Positions 48,689 through 57,750 of a DNA stretch of 57,750 bases are shown here, one piece after another (the first letter of the stretch is position 1; the number at the start of each line of letters is the position of its first letter). The stretch is from an uncultured Alphaproteobacteria bacterium (GTDB lineage Bacteria; Pseudomonadota; Alphaproteobacteria; Rhodobacterales; Rhodobacteraceae), in NCBI GenBank assembly GCA_902596985.1, contig CACJWR010000008.1, positions 1 to 57,750 of the forward strand, written 5' to 3'. The position numbers and the translations under genes are program-made. The notes beneath the pieces were generated by a model. The model was not told the DNA's origin. It did no database searches and worked only from the letters and a program-made list of their open reading frames with translations.

Positions 48689-49672
48689 ATGAAAAAAAAA
48701 ATATATACCTTTTCCTTATTTGTATTTGCTTTTTTAATTGCATTGTACTTTGTATGGGCAATAGCTGCAAATATTCAAAAAGAAGCGCTTAAACAGCATT
48801 TAAGTAATGAATGGGCAGTAGCTTTAAGTGATGAAAAAATTACAACTTATGGCTTTCCTTTTAAATTTGGAATAAAAGTGTCGGATTTTCAATTCCAGTT
48901 AAATAATACTCCTATAAAATTGGAATTCCTAAAATTAAAAATCATAAGATTAATTTATAATTTTTCTGATTTTATTCTATTTTTAGAGAAACCCATGGTC
49001 ACCAGTATGGACTATCCAATATTCAACAGCTCATCAAATAAATTGAAGGCTAGCATATCTGGCAGACCTTTTTCTGGTAAATTTAAGTTAATCACTGAAC
49101 AAGAAAATTGGCAAATATCCGACGAAAGAAACACTAAAATACTTGAAGCTAAGGAAGTGATTTTTGCGCTAAAGGATGCGGATCATAGGAATTTAGATTT
49201 TTATTTCCAAGCGGATAATTTAGAAGTTAGCATTTTGAATAAAGTTTATAAAAAAGATCCTGAAAAGCCAAATAAGTTAATCCTTCAAGGTACAATATTA
49301 AATAGTGTTATAAGTAGCCGAGAAGCACCTTATAAGCCAATAAAACTCGAAAACATAATGTTACAAAAACTAGATATAAATGTTGGATTTTTTAAGCTAA
49401 GTTGCAATGACATGGTTGCCGTGAACTTGTTTAAATTGACTACTAAGGAAGATGTTGCTTGTCTTTTAAAACTTAGCCCAAAGAACATCTCAAAAATAAA
49501 AACAGATAATGAATTAATTCAAAGCATAATAGATATTGTAAACTTGCTTTTAATCATCAACAATCCAACAAGGAGTGCTGAAATACAAGCAATTCCTATT
49601 AAGCTTAGCTTAAATAAAGGTTTATTTTATATAAACGCTATTCCTATTTACCAGTTTCCAACACGATACTAG
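48689..49672 (+). CDS. DUF2125 domain-containing protein
   Basis: A 327-residue protein with one N-terminal membrane anchor (residues 4-26, FSLFVFAFLIALYFVWAI) and a large extracytoplasmic part rich in beta strands. This is the DUF2125 pattern, with KITTYGFPFKFGIKVSDFQF early in the domain. I start at the ATG at 48689; a longer form from 48650 would add residues before the anchor. Gene context (next to tyrC and hisC) is as seen in alphaproteobacteria. The function is unknown. Its stop shares the CTAG at 49669-49672 with tyrC. Confidence 0.8.
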   Translation: MKKKIYTFSLFVFAFLIALYFVWAIAANIQKEALKQHLSNEWAVALSDEKITTYGFPFKFGIKVSDFQFQLNNTPIKLEFLKLKIIRLIYNFSDFILFLEKPMVTSMDYPIFNSSSNKLKASISGRPFSGKFKLITEQENWQISDERNTKILEAKEVIFALKDADHRNLDFYFQADNLEVSILNKVYKKDPEKPNKLILQGTILNSVISSREAPYKPIKLENIMLQKLDINVGFFKLSCNDMVAVNLFKLTTKEDVACLLKLSPKNISKIKTDNELIQSIIDIVNLLLIINNPTRSAEIQAIPIKLSLNKGLFYINAIPIYQFPTRY

Positions 49673-50574
49673 TCTCTCCCAAAGTTTGGTGTACCTGTAT
49701 CTTGACCGGCAGCTACTATACCTTTCCTTATCCTTCTAGTTCTTTCAAAATATTTTAACAAATATTCACCGTCTTTTTTTCGTATGGCTCGCTGCAATGA
49801 AAATAGTTCTTCAGTAAATCGACCTAATACTTCCAAATGCGCATCTTGATTATTTAAAAAAATATCTCGCCACATAACCGGGTCAGACGCCGCTATTCTT
49901 GTGAAGTCTCTGAAACCCGCTGCTGAGTAATTGATTATTTCCGACTTTGTAACTGTTTCTAGGTCATCAACAACCCCTACCATAGTGTATGCAATTAGAT
50001 GAGGTGCATGAGATGTGACGGCAAGAACTAGATCATGATGGTCAGGTGTCATTATTTTAGTTTGCATACCTATAAACTTCCAAAAGGTCTCAAGACTATT
50101 CAATGCTTTCTTGTTAGTTTTTTTTGTGGGTGTCAGTATGCACCAGCGGCCTTCAAACAGCCCGGCGTAACCTGCGTCAGGCCCCGACCTTTCAGTTCCA
50201 GCAATGGGGTGAGAGGGGACATACTTACCTCCAACGCTCTCTATGTTAGACTCTATTTCTTCAATAACTGAGAGTTTTACTGATCCAACGTCTGTAATTG
50301 TTGTCCCGGGCTCAATGATTTTTTTTAATCTCTCTGATACAGCTTGCATTTGGCCAACGGGCACACAGAGTATTATAAGCTGGGCCCCGCTCACCGCGTT
50401 CCCTAAATTACTTTCAACTTTGCATAAACCGATCTTTTTCGCTCTATTTCTCACTACTTTATCCTTATCGTATCCTACCAATTTAATTGTTGGATCTTTT
50501 TGTCTTAAGGTCAGACATATCGAAGACGCAATTAAACCTAAGCCGATAACGGATATTTTTCTAAACTCTTTCAT
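49669..50574 (-). CDS. tyrC: Prephenate/arogenate dehydrogenase
   Basis: A 301-residue NAD(P)-dependent dehydrogenase for tyrosine synthesis. The Rossmann motif is VIGLGLIASSICLTL at the N-terminus. The catalytic SHPIAGTERSGPDAGYAGLF (near residue 120) and VTSHAPHLIAYTMV are signature segments. No ACT regulatory domain is present, as in TyrC-type enzymes, which use arogenate or prephenate. I start at the ATG at 50574; a TTG at 50583 is also possible. It overlaps the end of hisC (shared bases 50561-50574) and is convergent with DUF2125. Confidence 0.92.
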   Translation of the reverse strand: MKEFRKISVIGLGLIASSICLTLRQKDPTIKLVGYDKDKVVRNRAKKIGLCKVESNLGNAVSGAQLIILCVPVGQMQAVSERLKKIIEPGTTITDVGSVKLSVIEEIESNIESVGGKYVPSHPIAGTERSGPDAGYAGLFEGRWCILTPTKKTNKKALNSLETFWKFIGMQTKIMTPDHHDLVLAVTSHAPHLIAYTMVGVVDDLETVTKSEIINYSAAGFRDFTRIAASDPVMWRDIFLNNQDAHLEVLGRFTEELFSLQRAIRKKDGEYLLKYFERTRRIRKGIVAAGQDTGTPNFGRD

Positions 50575-51664
50575 TTTTTTCAAAATACTCCGCTAGGGTT
50601 AAGTATAGCTTGTCGCATATTTCTTTGCTACCAATTGAAAGTCTGAGGCATTTTGGAAGGCCATAAGAGCCCACCTTTCTTAAAATAAACCCTTTTCCCT
50701 TTAAGAATAAATCAATTGTATTGGCTTGCTCCTCGCTCAGAAACCTTAGAAGCAAAAAGTTTGCAAACGATTGATCTATTTTCAATCCAAGACCAAGCAA
50801 TTTACTTCGGAGTGCTTCTCTATTTACTCTGTTGAGCTCTCTTTGCTCGTTAACGAACTTTACATCTGCAATACTTAATTCGGCCATTTTTAAACCCAAA
50901 GACGATACGTTAAAAGGTGATCGAACGGAATTCAAAACATCTGTTAAATCTCTTGCACCATAGCCCCACCCGACGCGTAATCCACCAAGCCCGAATATTT
51001 TAGAAAATGTTCTAGTCACAAATAAATTTCCATATTTATTTACTAGTGAAATTCCTCCATCAAAAGAATCCACATATTCTGAGTAAGCACCATCCAAGAC
51101 AAGTAAAATGTTGTCAGGTATTTTATTTAGGAGCTCCTCTACTTCAGTTTCTGAAATCATAGTTCCTGTTGGATTATTTGGGTTCGCCAAAAAAATCATC
51201 TTTGTTTTGGCTGTGATAGCTGCACAAATATTCTCTACAGATGCAGTGCGATTTCTTTCTTTAACTTCTACAGGCTTCGCTCCTGCGGCTAAAGCAGACA
51301 ACTTATACATTAAAAAGCCGTGCTCCGTATAAATAACCTCATCATTTTTCTCACAGAAACAGCGACATAATAATTGGATGATCTCATCAGATCCAGCTCC
51401 ACAAATTATTCTATTAGGATCTAAATCATGTATCTCGCCGATTTTACGTCGTAGAGCAAAATGATTACTATCTGGATACTCGAAAATGTTTTTAGAGTAA
51501 TATCCAAACTGATTGAGCACCTCATTACATGGGCCATTCATGTTCTCGTTCGCACTCAACTTTACTACATTCTCTTTGCCTCTAATAACACTTTCTCCAC
51601 TTTCATACAAAGGCATATTGTAAAAATGGGACAGGGGCCTTATGTTAATATCAGAATTTTTCAT
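50561..51664 (-). CDS. hisC: Histidinol-phosphate aminotransferase
   Basis: A fold-type I PLP aminotransferase of 367 residues acting in histidine synthesis, often also on aromatic amino acids. The N-terminal VVKLSANENMNGPCNEVL, the NPNNPTGT motif at 161-168 and the PLP lysine K222 in TRTFSKIFGLGGLRVGW are visible. RLSIG near the end carries the substrate Arg. The neighbouring tyrC suggests that it may also serve as an aromatic aminotransferase. Assignment to HisC rather than to a paralogue is inferred from context. Confidence 0.9.
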   Translation of the reverse strand: MKNSDINIRPLSHFYNMPLYESGESVIRGKENVVKLSANENMNGPCNEVLNQFGYYSKNIFEYPDSNHFALRRKIGEIHDLDPNRIICGAGSDEIIQLLCRCFCEKNDEVIYTEHGFLMYKLSALAAGAKPVEVKERNRTASVENICAAITAKTKMIFLANPNNPTGTMISETEVEELLNKIPDNILLVLDGAYSEYVDSFDGGISLVNKYGNLFVTRTFSKIFGLGGLRVGWGYGARDLTDVLNSVRSPFNVSSLGLKMAELSIADVKFVNEQRELNRVNREALRSKLLGLGLKIDQSFANFLLLRFLSEEQANTIDLFLKGKGFILRKVGSYGLPKCLRLSIGSKEICDKLYLTLAEYFEKNERV

Positions 51665-51693
51665 TAGTCTTTTTAAATAATAACTCTCCTGAA

Positions 51694-53865
51694 CTAATAG
51701 AAATTATACGGATCAATGTCCACACTAAAGTAAATATTATTTGGTGCTGTAATATTTTTTAGCCAGTCTCGCACTTCGATCTGCGATATTTTTGTCATTT
51801 TATTCGACTTAATAAGTAACCTTACTCTCGATTTATTTTTTATTCTTGAAATTGGCGCGACAGCAGGGCCAAAAATCTCAAAGTCCTTTAATTGTAGTGA
51901 ATAAAATTGATTTTTTAATTCCTTACCAAAATCGATAAGTGTGCTTTCCTTTCTTCCTGACAATATCAACGATATAAATTTTCCATGAGGCGGAACATTA
52001 GCTTCTATTCTTTGTTCTAACTCAGTGTTAAGAAATATTTCTCCATGATCCTTTAGTAATGCTTGTAAAACAGGATGTCGAGGCATCCAAGTTTGAATTA
52101 ACGCTCGCCCGTCAGAGGCATACCGTCCTGCTCGCCCTATAACTTGTTTAATTACCTGATAGCTTTTCTCCATTACCCTATGATCGCCAGCATTTAGACC
52201 CATGTCTGCATCAATTACTGCTACAAGCTTTAAATGAGGAAAATTATATCCTTTGGCTACCAATTGAGTACCTATAATGATATTAATTTCCCCTGACTTT
52301 ATTTTATCCATATCTTCTAAATGTTTTTCTCCCTTTGAAAAACTATCTGAAGAAAAAATCTGTGATGAAGCATTGGGAAACAATCTGGAGATCTCATCTC
52401 TAATTCTTTCAACACCTGGCCCAATAGGTATAAAATTATCATTCGACTTACACTTAACACATTTCGTTTTTTCTGAAACTCTATAGCCACATATATGGCA
52501 CAGGTAGCAGTTTTTTGTCTTATGATAAACTAGCTTTGTACTGCAATTTTTACACTTCAAAGAAATTCTGCATGCTGTACAAAATGCTATTGGCGCATAA
52601 CCCCTTCTATTAAGAAAAATTAAAATTTGCTCTTTTTTTTCCAAACTTATCTTTATCTGATCAATGATTGAAACAGATATCCAACTATTTTTTGGGGTTT
52701 CTTCAACATTCATATCAATTAAAGTCACTCTAGGTTCATAAACTTCACCAAAACGTTTGGGAAGGTCAACTTTATGATACTTACCCAATCTACAATTATG
52801 CCATGTCTCGATACTGGGAGTAGCTGAAGATAGAATGATTCGTGATTTCAAAGTTGAAGCTCTTAAAACAGCGAGATCTCTTGCATTATATATTGGGGCT
52901 TCTTCTTGTTTATAAGAGGAGTCATGCTCTTCGTCCACAATGATAAGTTTTAAGTTTTTAAATGGTAAAAAAAGTGCTGATCTGGCTCCTATCAGAAGCT
53001 TTAAATGACCGCTTACTACATTTTTAAACACTTTTCGTCTTTCGTTTAAAGATAGTTGTGAGTGCCATTCACCTGCAAGCGCTCCGTATCTTTTCATAAT
53101 ACGTTGTTTAAAATCTACAGTTAAAGAAATTTCAGGTAATAAAATAAGAACTTGTTCTCCTTCCTCTATACGCTCACTTGCTAGATTCAAATAAACCTCG
53201 GTTTTACCTGAACCAGTAACACCAAATAATAGCCATGACTGAAACTCATTCTTTACATACTTTTCTCTTATTTTTGCCACTGCTTGTCTCTGTTGGGAAG
53301 ATAATGTAATCGGTTCATTGAAAGTTTTTTCTTGTTTATATTTATTTTCGGTGACTTTCGATAACACTCCTTTATTTTCCAAACTTCTTACAACTGAAGA
53401 ACTTACACCTAGATCTTTTTTTATTTGTTTATATTGAGCGATTCTCTGAGGTTGCTCTTTGAAATACCTAATAAGCTCCTTTTGACGCTTTGTGATTTTG
53501 GAGTAGTTGGAGCTATTCAGTGAATAGGCAATAGGCATTTTTTGATCTTTATGAAACTTTAAGTTTTGAACTGCCATTTTTAAGAAAGATTGGATGGGAG
53601 ATAGCGTGTAGGCATGTGTCTTTTTCAAGAAATCAATAAAATCAGGCTCCAGTTTTATCTTGTTAACGGTACCAATGATCTTCTTAAGTCGACTATGATC
53701 GAATTTAGTATCTCCCTCACTCCAAACAATGCCAACGACAACTTGGGAACCTAAGGGCACTTCTACTAAACTGCCAATTCCAATATTGTCATCTAAGGTA
53801 CTATAGTCCAAAACTGGAAGCTTTGGGTTTGTGAAGATAACTCCAAACTGTCTTTCAAATGCCAT
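51694..53865 (-). CDS. priA: Primosomal protein N' (PriA helicase)
   Basis: A 723-residue 3'-5' helicase that restarts stalled replication forks. The Walker A GVTGSGKT is at residues 215-222, the DEEHDSSYKQEEAP Walker B region follows, and SSATPSIET is motif III. The zinc-binding insertion has eight Cys in the pattern CTACRISLKCKNCSTKL, then CYLCHICGY and CVKCKS. Motif VI-like VIGRAGRYASDGRALIQTW is present. It is divergent from fsa, an arrangement common in alphaproteobacteria. Confidence 0.96.
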   Translation of the reverse strand: MAFERQFGVIFTNPKLPVLDYSTLDDNIGIGSLVEVPLGSQVVVGIVWSEGDTKFDHSRLKKIIGTVNKIKLEPDFIDFLKKTHAYTLSPIQSFLKMAVQNLKFHKDQKMPIAYSLNSSNYSKITKRQKELIRYFKEQPQRIAQYKQIKKDLGVSSSVVRSLENKGVLSKVTENKYKQEKTFNEPITLSSQQRQAVAKIREKYVKNEFQSWLLFGVTGSGKTEVYLNLASERIEEGEQVLILLPEISLTVDFKQRIMKRYGALAGEWHSQLSLNERRKVFKNVVSGHLKLLIGARSALFLPFKNLKLIIVDEEHDSSYKQEEAPIYNARDLAVLRASTLKSRIILSSATPSIETWHNCRLGKYHKVDLPKRFGEVYEPRVTLIDMNVEETPKNSWISVSIIDQIKISLEKKEQILIFLNRRGYAPIAFCTACRISLKCKNCSTKLVYHKTKNCYLCHICGYRVSEKTKCVKCKSNDNFIPIGPGVERIRDEISRLFPNASSQIFSSDSFSKGEKHLEDMDKIKSGEINIIIGTQLVAKGYNFPHLKLVAVIDADMGLNAGDHRVMEKSYQVIKQVIGRAGRYASDGRALIQTWMPRHPVLQALLKDHGEIFLNTELEQRIEANVPPHGKFISLILSGRKESTLIDFGKELKNQFYSLQLKDFEIFGPAVAPISRIKNKSRVRLLIKSNKMTKISQIEVRDWLKNITAPNNIYFSVDIDPYNFY

Positions 53866-53955
53866 TTATCTGAGTTTACACTTTTTCTCTTCCTTTGAAA
53901 TAAATCACCATATAGACTAAAGTCCAAGAAAATATATTAAATTGGGTAAGATTTC

Positions 53956-54609
53956 ATGCAGCTTTTTTTGGATGGTTCAGACATTGATAAGATTCGCAAG
54001 TACTGTGGACTCGGTCTTGTAGACGGCGTAACAACCAACCCATCGATCATATTAAAGTCAGGCAAAAACATGATCGAGGTGATATCTGAATTGGCAGGAA
54101 TAGTTTCTGGCTCTGTAAGTGCTGAGGTATCAGCTCTAGATTCAGACACAATGGTACAAGAAGGTAAAAAGCTCGCCGATATAGCAGAGAACATCACTGT
54201 TAAACTTCCGATCACTTGGGATGGATTGAAGGCATGTAAAACTTTATCAAACAAAGGTATAAGTGTGAATATGACTCTTTGTTTTTCTTCTTCGCAAGCT
54301 CTTTTAGCTGCAAAAGCTGGTGCTGAGTATGTAAGTCCCTTTATAGGTCGTTTAGATGATTTAAATTTAGAAGGAATAGATTTGATATCGGATATAAAGT
54401 TAATTTATTCAAACTATAAATTTTCGACTAAAATTCTGGCGGCATCTATACGAACAATCAATCATGTAAAACAATGCGCTCGCTTTGGAGCAGATGTTGC
54501 AACAATTCCCTTAGATATTTTTGAAAAGCTTGTAAAGCATCCCCTAACTGACTCTGGTTTAAGCCAATTTACGGCTGACTGGGAAAAAACTGGCCAATCT
54601 ATTATTTAA
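53956..54609 (+). CDS. fsa: Transaldolase / fructose-6-phosphate aldolase-like protein
   Basis: A 217-residue TIM-barrel aldolase of the small TalC/FSA group. The catalytic lysine is K83 in [26 protein letters not shown] near residue 20 is the N-terminal signature, and [14 protein letters not shown] and [12 protein letters not shown] are conserved. It probably acts as a transaldolase in the non-oxidative pentose phosphate pathway. Aldolase activity cannot be separated by eye. It is 7 bp upstream of the DUF484 gene. Confidence 0.93.
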   Translation: MQLFLDGSDIDKIRKYCGLGLVDGVTTNPSIILKSGKNMIEVISELAGIVSGSVSAEVSALDSDTMVQEGKKLADIAENITVKLPITWDGLKACKTLSNKGISVNMTLCFSSSQALLAAKAGAEYVSPFIGRLDDLNLEGIDLISDIKLIYSNYKFSTKILAASIRTINHVKQCARFGADVATIPLDIFEKLVKHPLTDSGLSQFTADWEKTGQSII

Positions 54610-54616
54610 AAAATAT

Positions 54617-55309
54617 ATGAATAAAATTGAAATAGTTCCTGAAGAGCGACAAAAAATATTAGAAAATCCAGACTTAATTTTACTGGATAAGGAATTATTG
54701 CTTGCACTTCTAAAGGACTCAGATTTCCCTGATGAAGAAAATCTGATCGATATCAGAAATGTTTTTCTAAAAAAACTTGGAGAGAAAGTAGAAAAGTTAA
54801 AAAGTACCAACAGTCAAATAATTCAACATGCTTACGAAAATCAATTGGGAATTAAGAAAATTCATAAGTGTTGCTTAAAAACTATTGAAACAAGAGATAT
54901 AGGCGCTCTATTTAAATTTTTATGTTTTAAAGCCACAGAAATATTGCGAGTAGATGTAATAAAAATAGTTGTAAGCGACAATACGTTCTCTAATTCCAAT
55001 ATTCAAAACTGTATTTTGAAATCTAATGAGGAGATAATCAAATTTGCACAGAAAATAGGAATAACAAAAGGAAAAACCGTTCGCCTCACAAATGTAGTTA
55101 ACGATAAAAAAAAAGAGGCTGAGCAATTAATTGCTAGAGAAGAGAGCACAAAATCGGAAGCAATTATTTCCCTTTTAGTTAATAGCGAATTTAAAGGATT
55201 TCTTTTTTTTGAGTCAGCCGACGAATCCACTTTTTCCGTTGATCAGTCAACAGATTATTTAGAGTTTTTTGCTCAGGTAATATCCAAGCACTTGGAAAGC
55301 TTGTTGTAA
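54617..55309 (+). CDS. DUF484 family protein
   Basis: A 230-residue protein whose N-terminus, VPEERQKILENPDLILLDKEL, resembles the DUF484 family. A C-terminal GAF-like region is suggested by IISLLVNSEFKGFLFFESAD and the LEFFAQVISKHLESLL helix. The family sits next to xerC in many Proteobacteria, here 2 bp upstream of it, and its role in chromosome maintenance is only suspected. The middle of the protein is Lys-rich and poorly conserved to my eye. Confidence 0.82.
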   Translation: MNKIEIVPEERQKILENPDLILLDKELLLALLKDSDFPDEENLIDIRNVFLKKLGEKVEKLKSTNSQIIQHAYENQLGIKKIHKCCLKTIETRDIGALFKFLCFKATEILRVDVIKIVVSDNTFSNSNIQNCILKSNEEIIKFAQKIGITKGKTVRLTNVVNDKKKEAEQLIAREESTKSEAIISLLVNSEFKGFLFFESADESTFSVDQSTDYLEFFAQVISKHLESLL

Positions 55310-55311
55310 AA

Positions 55312-56229
55312 ATGAAGATAGAGTTAAATGCCTTAATAAAAGAGTGGGCATCATATAACATAAACTTGAGAAATCTTTCAGAAAACTCCGTTAAAGCATA
55401 TTCATTGGACTTGAAAGATTTTCTTCATTTTTCATTTCAAGAATCCCAACCTGTTTTAAAATCTGATCTATCAGATATAAGTTCTCATAAAATTAGATTA
55501 TGGATTTTAAGCCTTCGAAATAGGTCGGTAAAAGCTTCTTCACTTTCTAGAAAAATATCTAGCTTAAAAAACTTTTTCCAATGGTTAGAAAACTCCCATA
55601 ATATTTTCAACGCAGCTATTTCGAATTTAGATTCTCCGAAAAAAGATAAAAAACTTCCAAGACCGATAACTATCAACGAGATAAAAAAACTATTCAGAGC
55701 CTTCGAAAACAAAAAAGAGAAAAAATGGATAATATCCAGAAACCAGGCCATCTTTCTATTATTGTATACCTGTGGTCTGAGAATTTCGGAAGCACTAGAT
55801 TTGAAAACAAATATGCTACCGTTAAATACAAGCGTATTGATCAAGGGCAAAGGAAAAAAAGAGCGAATGGTGCCAGTAATCGATATTGCTAACCAAGCAA
55901 TTGAAAATTATAAAAAACATTGCCCTTATCCTATTTCTAACAGTGAATATGTTTTTCTTGGAATAAGAGGAAAAAGAATGTCTCCTAGATCTTTTCAGAA
56001 GGCATTGGAAAGAGCAAGAGGGTTGATTGGTCTTCCTTCGTCGATCACACCTCACTCATTGAGACATTCATACGCCACTCACTTATTAAATGCAGGCACA
56101 GACTTACGAAGCATCCAAAAGCTTCTTGGTCACTCTGCATTGAGCAGCACACAAATATATACTCAGATAGAACAAAAAAGATTACTGCAAGTCTATAAAT
56201 CTACTCATCCTAGAGAGAGAATAAATTAA
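55312..56229 (+). CDS. xerC: Tyrosine recombinase XerC
   Basis: A 305-residue integrase-family recombinase that resolves chromosome dimers at dif with XerD. The catalytic residues are R157 (TCGLRISE), Lys near 180 in GKGKKERMVPV, H248 and R251 (PHSLRHSYATHLL), H274 (LLGHSALSST) and Y283 (QIYTQ). The N-terminal SAM-like core-binding domain occupies about residues 1-105. Context with DUF484, fsa and priA identifies the housekeeping XerC, not a mobile-element integrase. It ends 15 bp before the ileS stop on the other strand. Confidence 0.95.
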   Translation: MKIELNALIKEWASYNINLRNLSENSVKAYSLDLKDFLHFSFQESQPVLKSDLSDISSHKIRLWILSLRNRSVKASSLSRKISSLKNFFQWLENSHNIFNAAISNLDSPKKDKKLPRPITINEIKKLFRAFENKKEKKWIISRNQAIFLLLYTCGLRISEALDLKTNMLPLNTSVLIKGKGKKERMVPVIDIANQAIENYKKHCPYPISNSEYVFLGIRGKRMSPRSFQKALERARGLIGLPSSITPHSLRHSYATHLLNAGTDLRSIQKLLGHSALSSTQIYTQIEQKRLLQVYKSTHPRERIN

Positions 56230-56244
56230 TAATTCGATTTTAAT

Positions 56245-57750
56245 TTAAATGATCGCCTGCTTGCAACGATCACATAAGTCGTCGCCCTCGCTTTTATCTA
56301 TTGGCAAGCTGAGCGTCCAGCATCGTTGGCACTTTTTCCCCTGGGCAGTTTTACAAATTACCCCAACACCAGGAACATCATCGAGCGTAAAGCACGCATT
56401 AGCGATGCTGTTCGGGGAAAATTCGACATCTATACTCGATGTAATACACACTTCGCTCATATCTATGGACTTTATTATTTCAAAAAGCTCTTTGTCTTTT
56501 ATATAGATAATCGGGCAAGCTTCTAAACTTGAACCTATTACCTTGTCTTGTCTCAACACTTCTATAGCCCCAGTTACGACGCGCCTCACGTTTCTAATTT
56601 TATCCCAGTGATTTGCATGTTCAGGATTATACCAGTCTTTTTCGTTACTAGGAATATCCAATAAATGTACTGAATTTCCTTCTTCAGGAAATCTCTCTAA
56701 ATACACTTCTTCCATTGTAAATGGTAGAATTGGGGAAAACCATGTAGTCAATCTAAAAAACAAGATATCAAGAACTTTAAGTGTGGCTCTTCTTTTTAAA
56801 CTAATCTCTGAATCGCAATACAAAACATCCTTTCGAATATCAAAATAGAACGAAGAAAGATCTTGGGTGCAGAATTGGAAATAAGTTTGAAACACCGATT
56901 GAAAAGAATAATCTTGGTAAGAGGATCTTATTTTCTCATCAACTTCACAGACTCTATGAAGAATATACTTTTCGAGATTAGGTAATTCATTATAAGCTAT
57001 ATCTTTCTGATCGGAATACGTACCTAAGTTTCCTAGTAAAAATCTTACAGTGTTCCTTAATTTTCGATAACTATCAGTCACCCCTTTTAGAATTTCATTT
57101 CCGATCCTTAAGTCTACTGTGTAGTCACTTTGGGCAACCCAAAGTCTCAGTATATCAGCTCCAAACTGCTTGATTACCTGCTGAGGGCTTACTGTATTGC
57201 CAAGTGATTTGGACATCTTGAAACCCTTCTCATCCAAAATGAATCCATGGGTTAATACACCTTGGTAAGGGGCTTGTCCTTGAGTGCCACATGATTGAAG
57301 GAGAGAGGAATGGAAAAAACCTCTATGCTGATCTGTTCCTTCAAGGTATAAATCAGCAGGCCACTTTCCATCCGCTCTATCTCGGAGGACATAGGCATGC
57401 GTTGAACCTGAATCAAACCAGACATCAAGGATGTCCATAACTTGTTCATACTCATCTGGAGAATATAATCCTTCTAGAAAACGTTCTTTTGCGCCTTCTT
57501 GGAACCAAGCATCTGCTCCTTCTTTTTTGAGTATATCAGCCAGTCTTTGATTAATCTTTTCATCTTTGAGAATGAAATCCTCATGATCAGGGCCCAAACC
57601 CTTTTTTATGAAACATGTTAATGGAACCCCCCATGCCCTCTGTCTAGATAAAACCCAATCTGGTCTTGTCGATACCATGCTATGAAGTCTATTCCTACCA
57701 CTTTTTGGAACCCACTCTACCAATTTATCTATCGAATAAAGTGCTCTTTC
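56245..57750 (-). CDS. ileS: Isoleucine--tRNA ligase, C-terminal part (partial)
   Basis: The gene runs off the right edge; 501 residues are visible, roughly the second half of a class I IleRS of about 930-960 residues. RPDWVLSRQRAWGVPLT and DVWFDSGSTHAYVL are conserved. The KMSKS signature is seen in GFKMSKSLGNTV. The anticodon-binding domain follows, and the C-terminal zinc finger has CQRCW and CDRCKQ. The reading frame continues without a stop to base 57750, so the apparent TTG start near 57723 is not real. Confidence 0.95.
   Translation of the reverse strand, partial: ERALYSIDKLVEWVPKSGRNRLHSMVSTRPDWVLSRQRAWGVPLTCFIKKGLGPDHEDFILKDEKINQRLADILKKEGADAWFQEGAKERFLEGLYSPDEYEQVMDILDVWFDSGSTHAYVLRDRADGKWPADLYLEGTDQHRGFFHSSLLQSCGTQGQAPYQGVLTHGFILDEKGFKMSKSLGNTVSPQQVIKQFGADILRLWVAQSDYTVDLRIGNEILKGVTDSYRKLRNTVRFLLGNLGTYSDQKDIAYNELPNLEKYILHRVCEVDEKIRSSYQDYSFQSVFQTYFQFCTQDLSSFYFDIRKDVLYCDSEISLKRRATLKVLDILFFRLTTWFSPILPFTMEEVYLERFPEEGNSVHLLDIPSNEKDWYNPEHANHWDKIRNVRRVVTGAIEVLRQDKVIGSSLEACPIIYIKDKELFEIIKSIDMSEVCITSSIDVEFSPNSIANACFTLDDVPGVGVICKTAQGKKCQRCWTLSLPIDKSEGDDLCDRCKQAII

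Noticed and set aside
55312-56229. A tyrosine integrase marking a mobile element
   Set aside because: It is the chromosomal XerC by motifs and by its conserved neighbours; no attachment site or cargo genes are present.

Overview
The window is ordinary chromosomal DNA from an AT-rich alphaproteobacterium (about 36-38% G+C in the lines I counted by eye). It carries 58 protein genes, two of them cut by the window edges. Coding density is very high: no gap between genes exceeds about 220 bp. I see no rRNA, tRNA, CRISPR array, insertion sequence, phage gene or integrase. Alphaproteobacterial signs are: families typical of that class (DUF1244, DUF1467, DUF2125, TIGR01459, YcgN, UbiK); the gene orders lgt-midA-pgeF, TIGR01459-MaoC-ribF, priA/fsa-DUF484-xerC and DUF2125/tyrC-hisC; and an atpHAGDC operon without atpBEF. 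The content looks closest to Rhodobacterales-like marine streamlined genomes, but that placement is inference.

Layout. 1-5.8 kb: end of greA, then a leftward rpmI-rplT-pheS-pheT operon and pyk. 5.8-9.4 kb: DUF1244, a D-amino acid transaminase, an unrecognised 110-residue protein, an alpha/beta hydrolase and an Fe-type alcohol dehydrogenase. 9.4-15.9 kb: argG, yggT, a UMF1-type transporter with a secreted esterase-like protein, then dapD-dapE-mce-DUF1467. 15.9-23.7 kb: aspS, carB, a 2-hydroxyacid dehydrogenase, a CsaA-like protein, proC and a YbjN-like protein. 23.8-29.3 kb: ubiK divergent from the chain lgt-midA-pgeF-trxB-purE-purK. 29.3-31.4 kb: groES-groEL. 31.5-35.5 kb: TIGR01459-MaoC-ribF-ycgN-prs. 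35.5-41.6 kb: a TetA-like transporter and ATP synthase F1 (atpHAGDC). 41.7-45.7 kb: a methyltransferase, gloB and clpA. 45.7-48.6 kb: a TolQ/MotA-like protein and a long coiled-coil MotB/OmpA-like partner. 48.6-53.9 kb: DUF2125, tyrC, hisC and priA. 53.9-57.75 kb: fsa, DUF484, xerC and the 3' part of ileS.

Functionally the window is housekeeping: translation (PheST, AspS, IleS, L20, L35), amino-acid synthesis (Arg, Lys, Pro, His, Tyr), nucleotides (CarB, PurE, PurK, Prs), energy (F1-ATPase, pyruvate kinase), protein quality control (GroESL, ClpA), envelope (Lgt, PgeF) and replication or chromosome maintenance (PriA, XerC).

The least explained item is the two-gene motor-like membrane complex at 45.7-48.6 kb. 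Other notable points are a probable AUC start in lgt, frequent TTG starts (including rplT), a terminator hairpin built into the end of purK, and convergent genes whose stop codons overlap or abut. I found no clear undescribed defence or mobile system.
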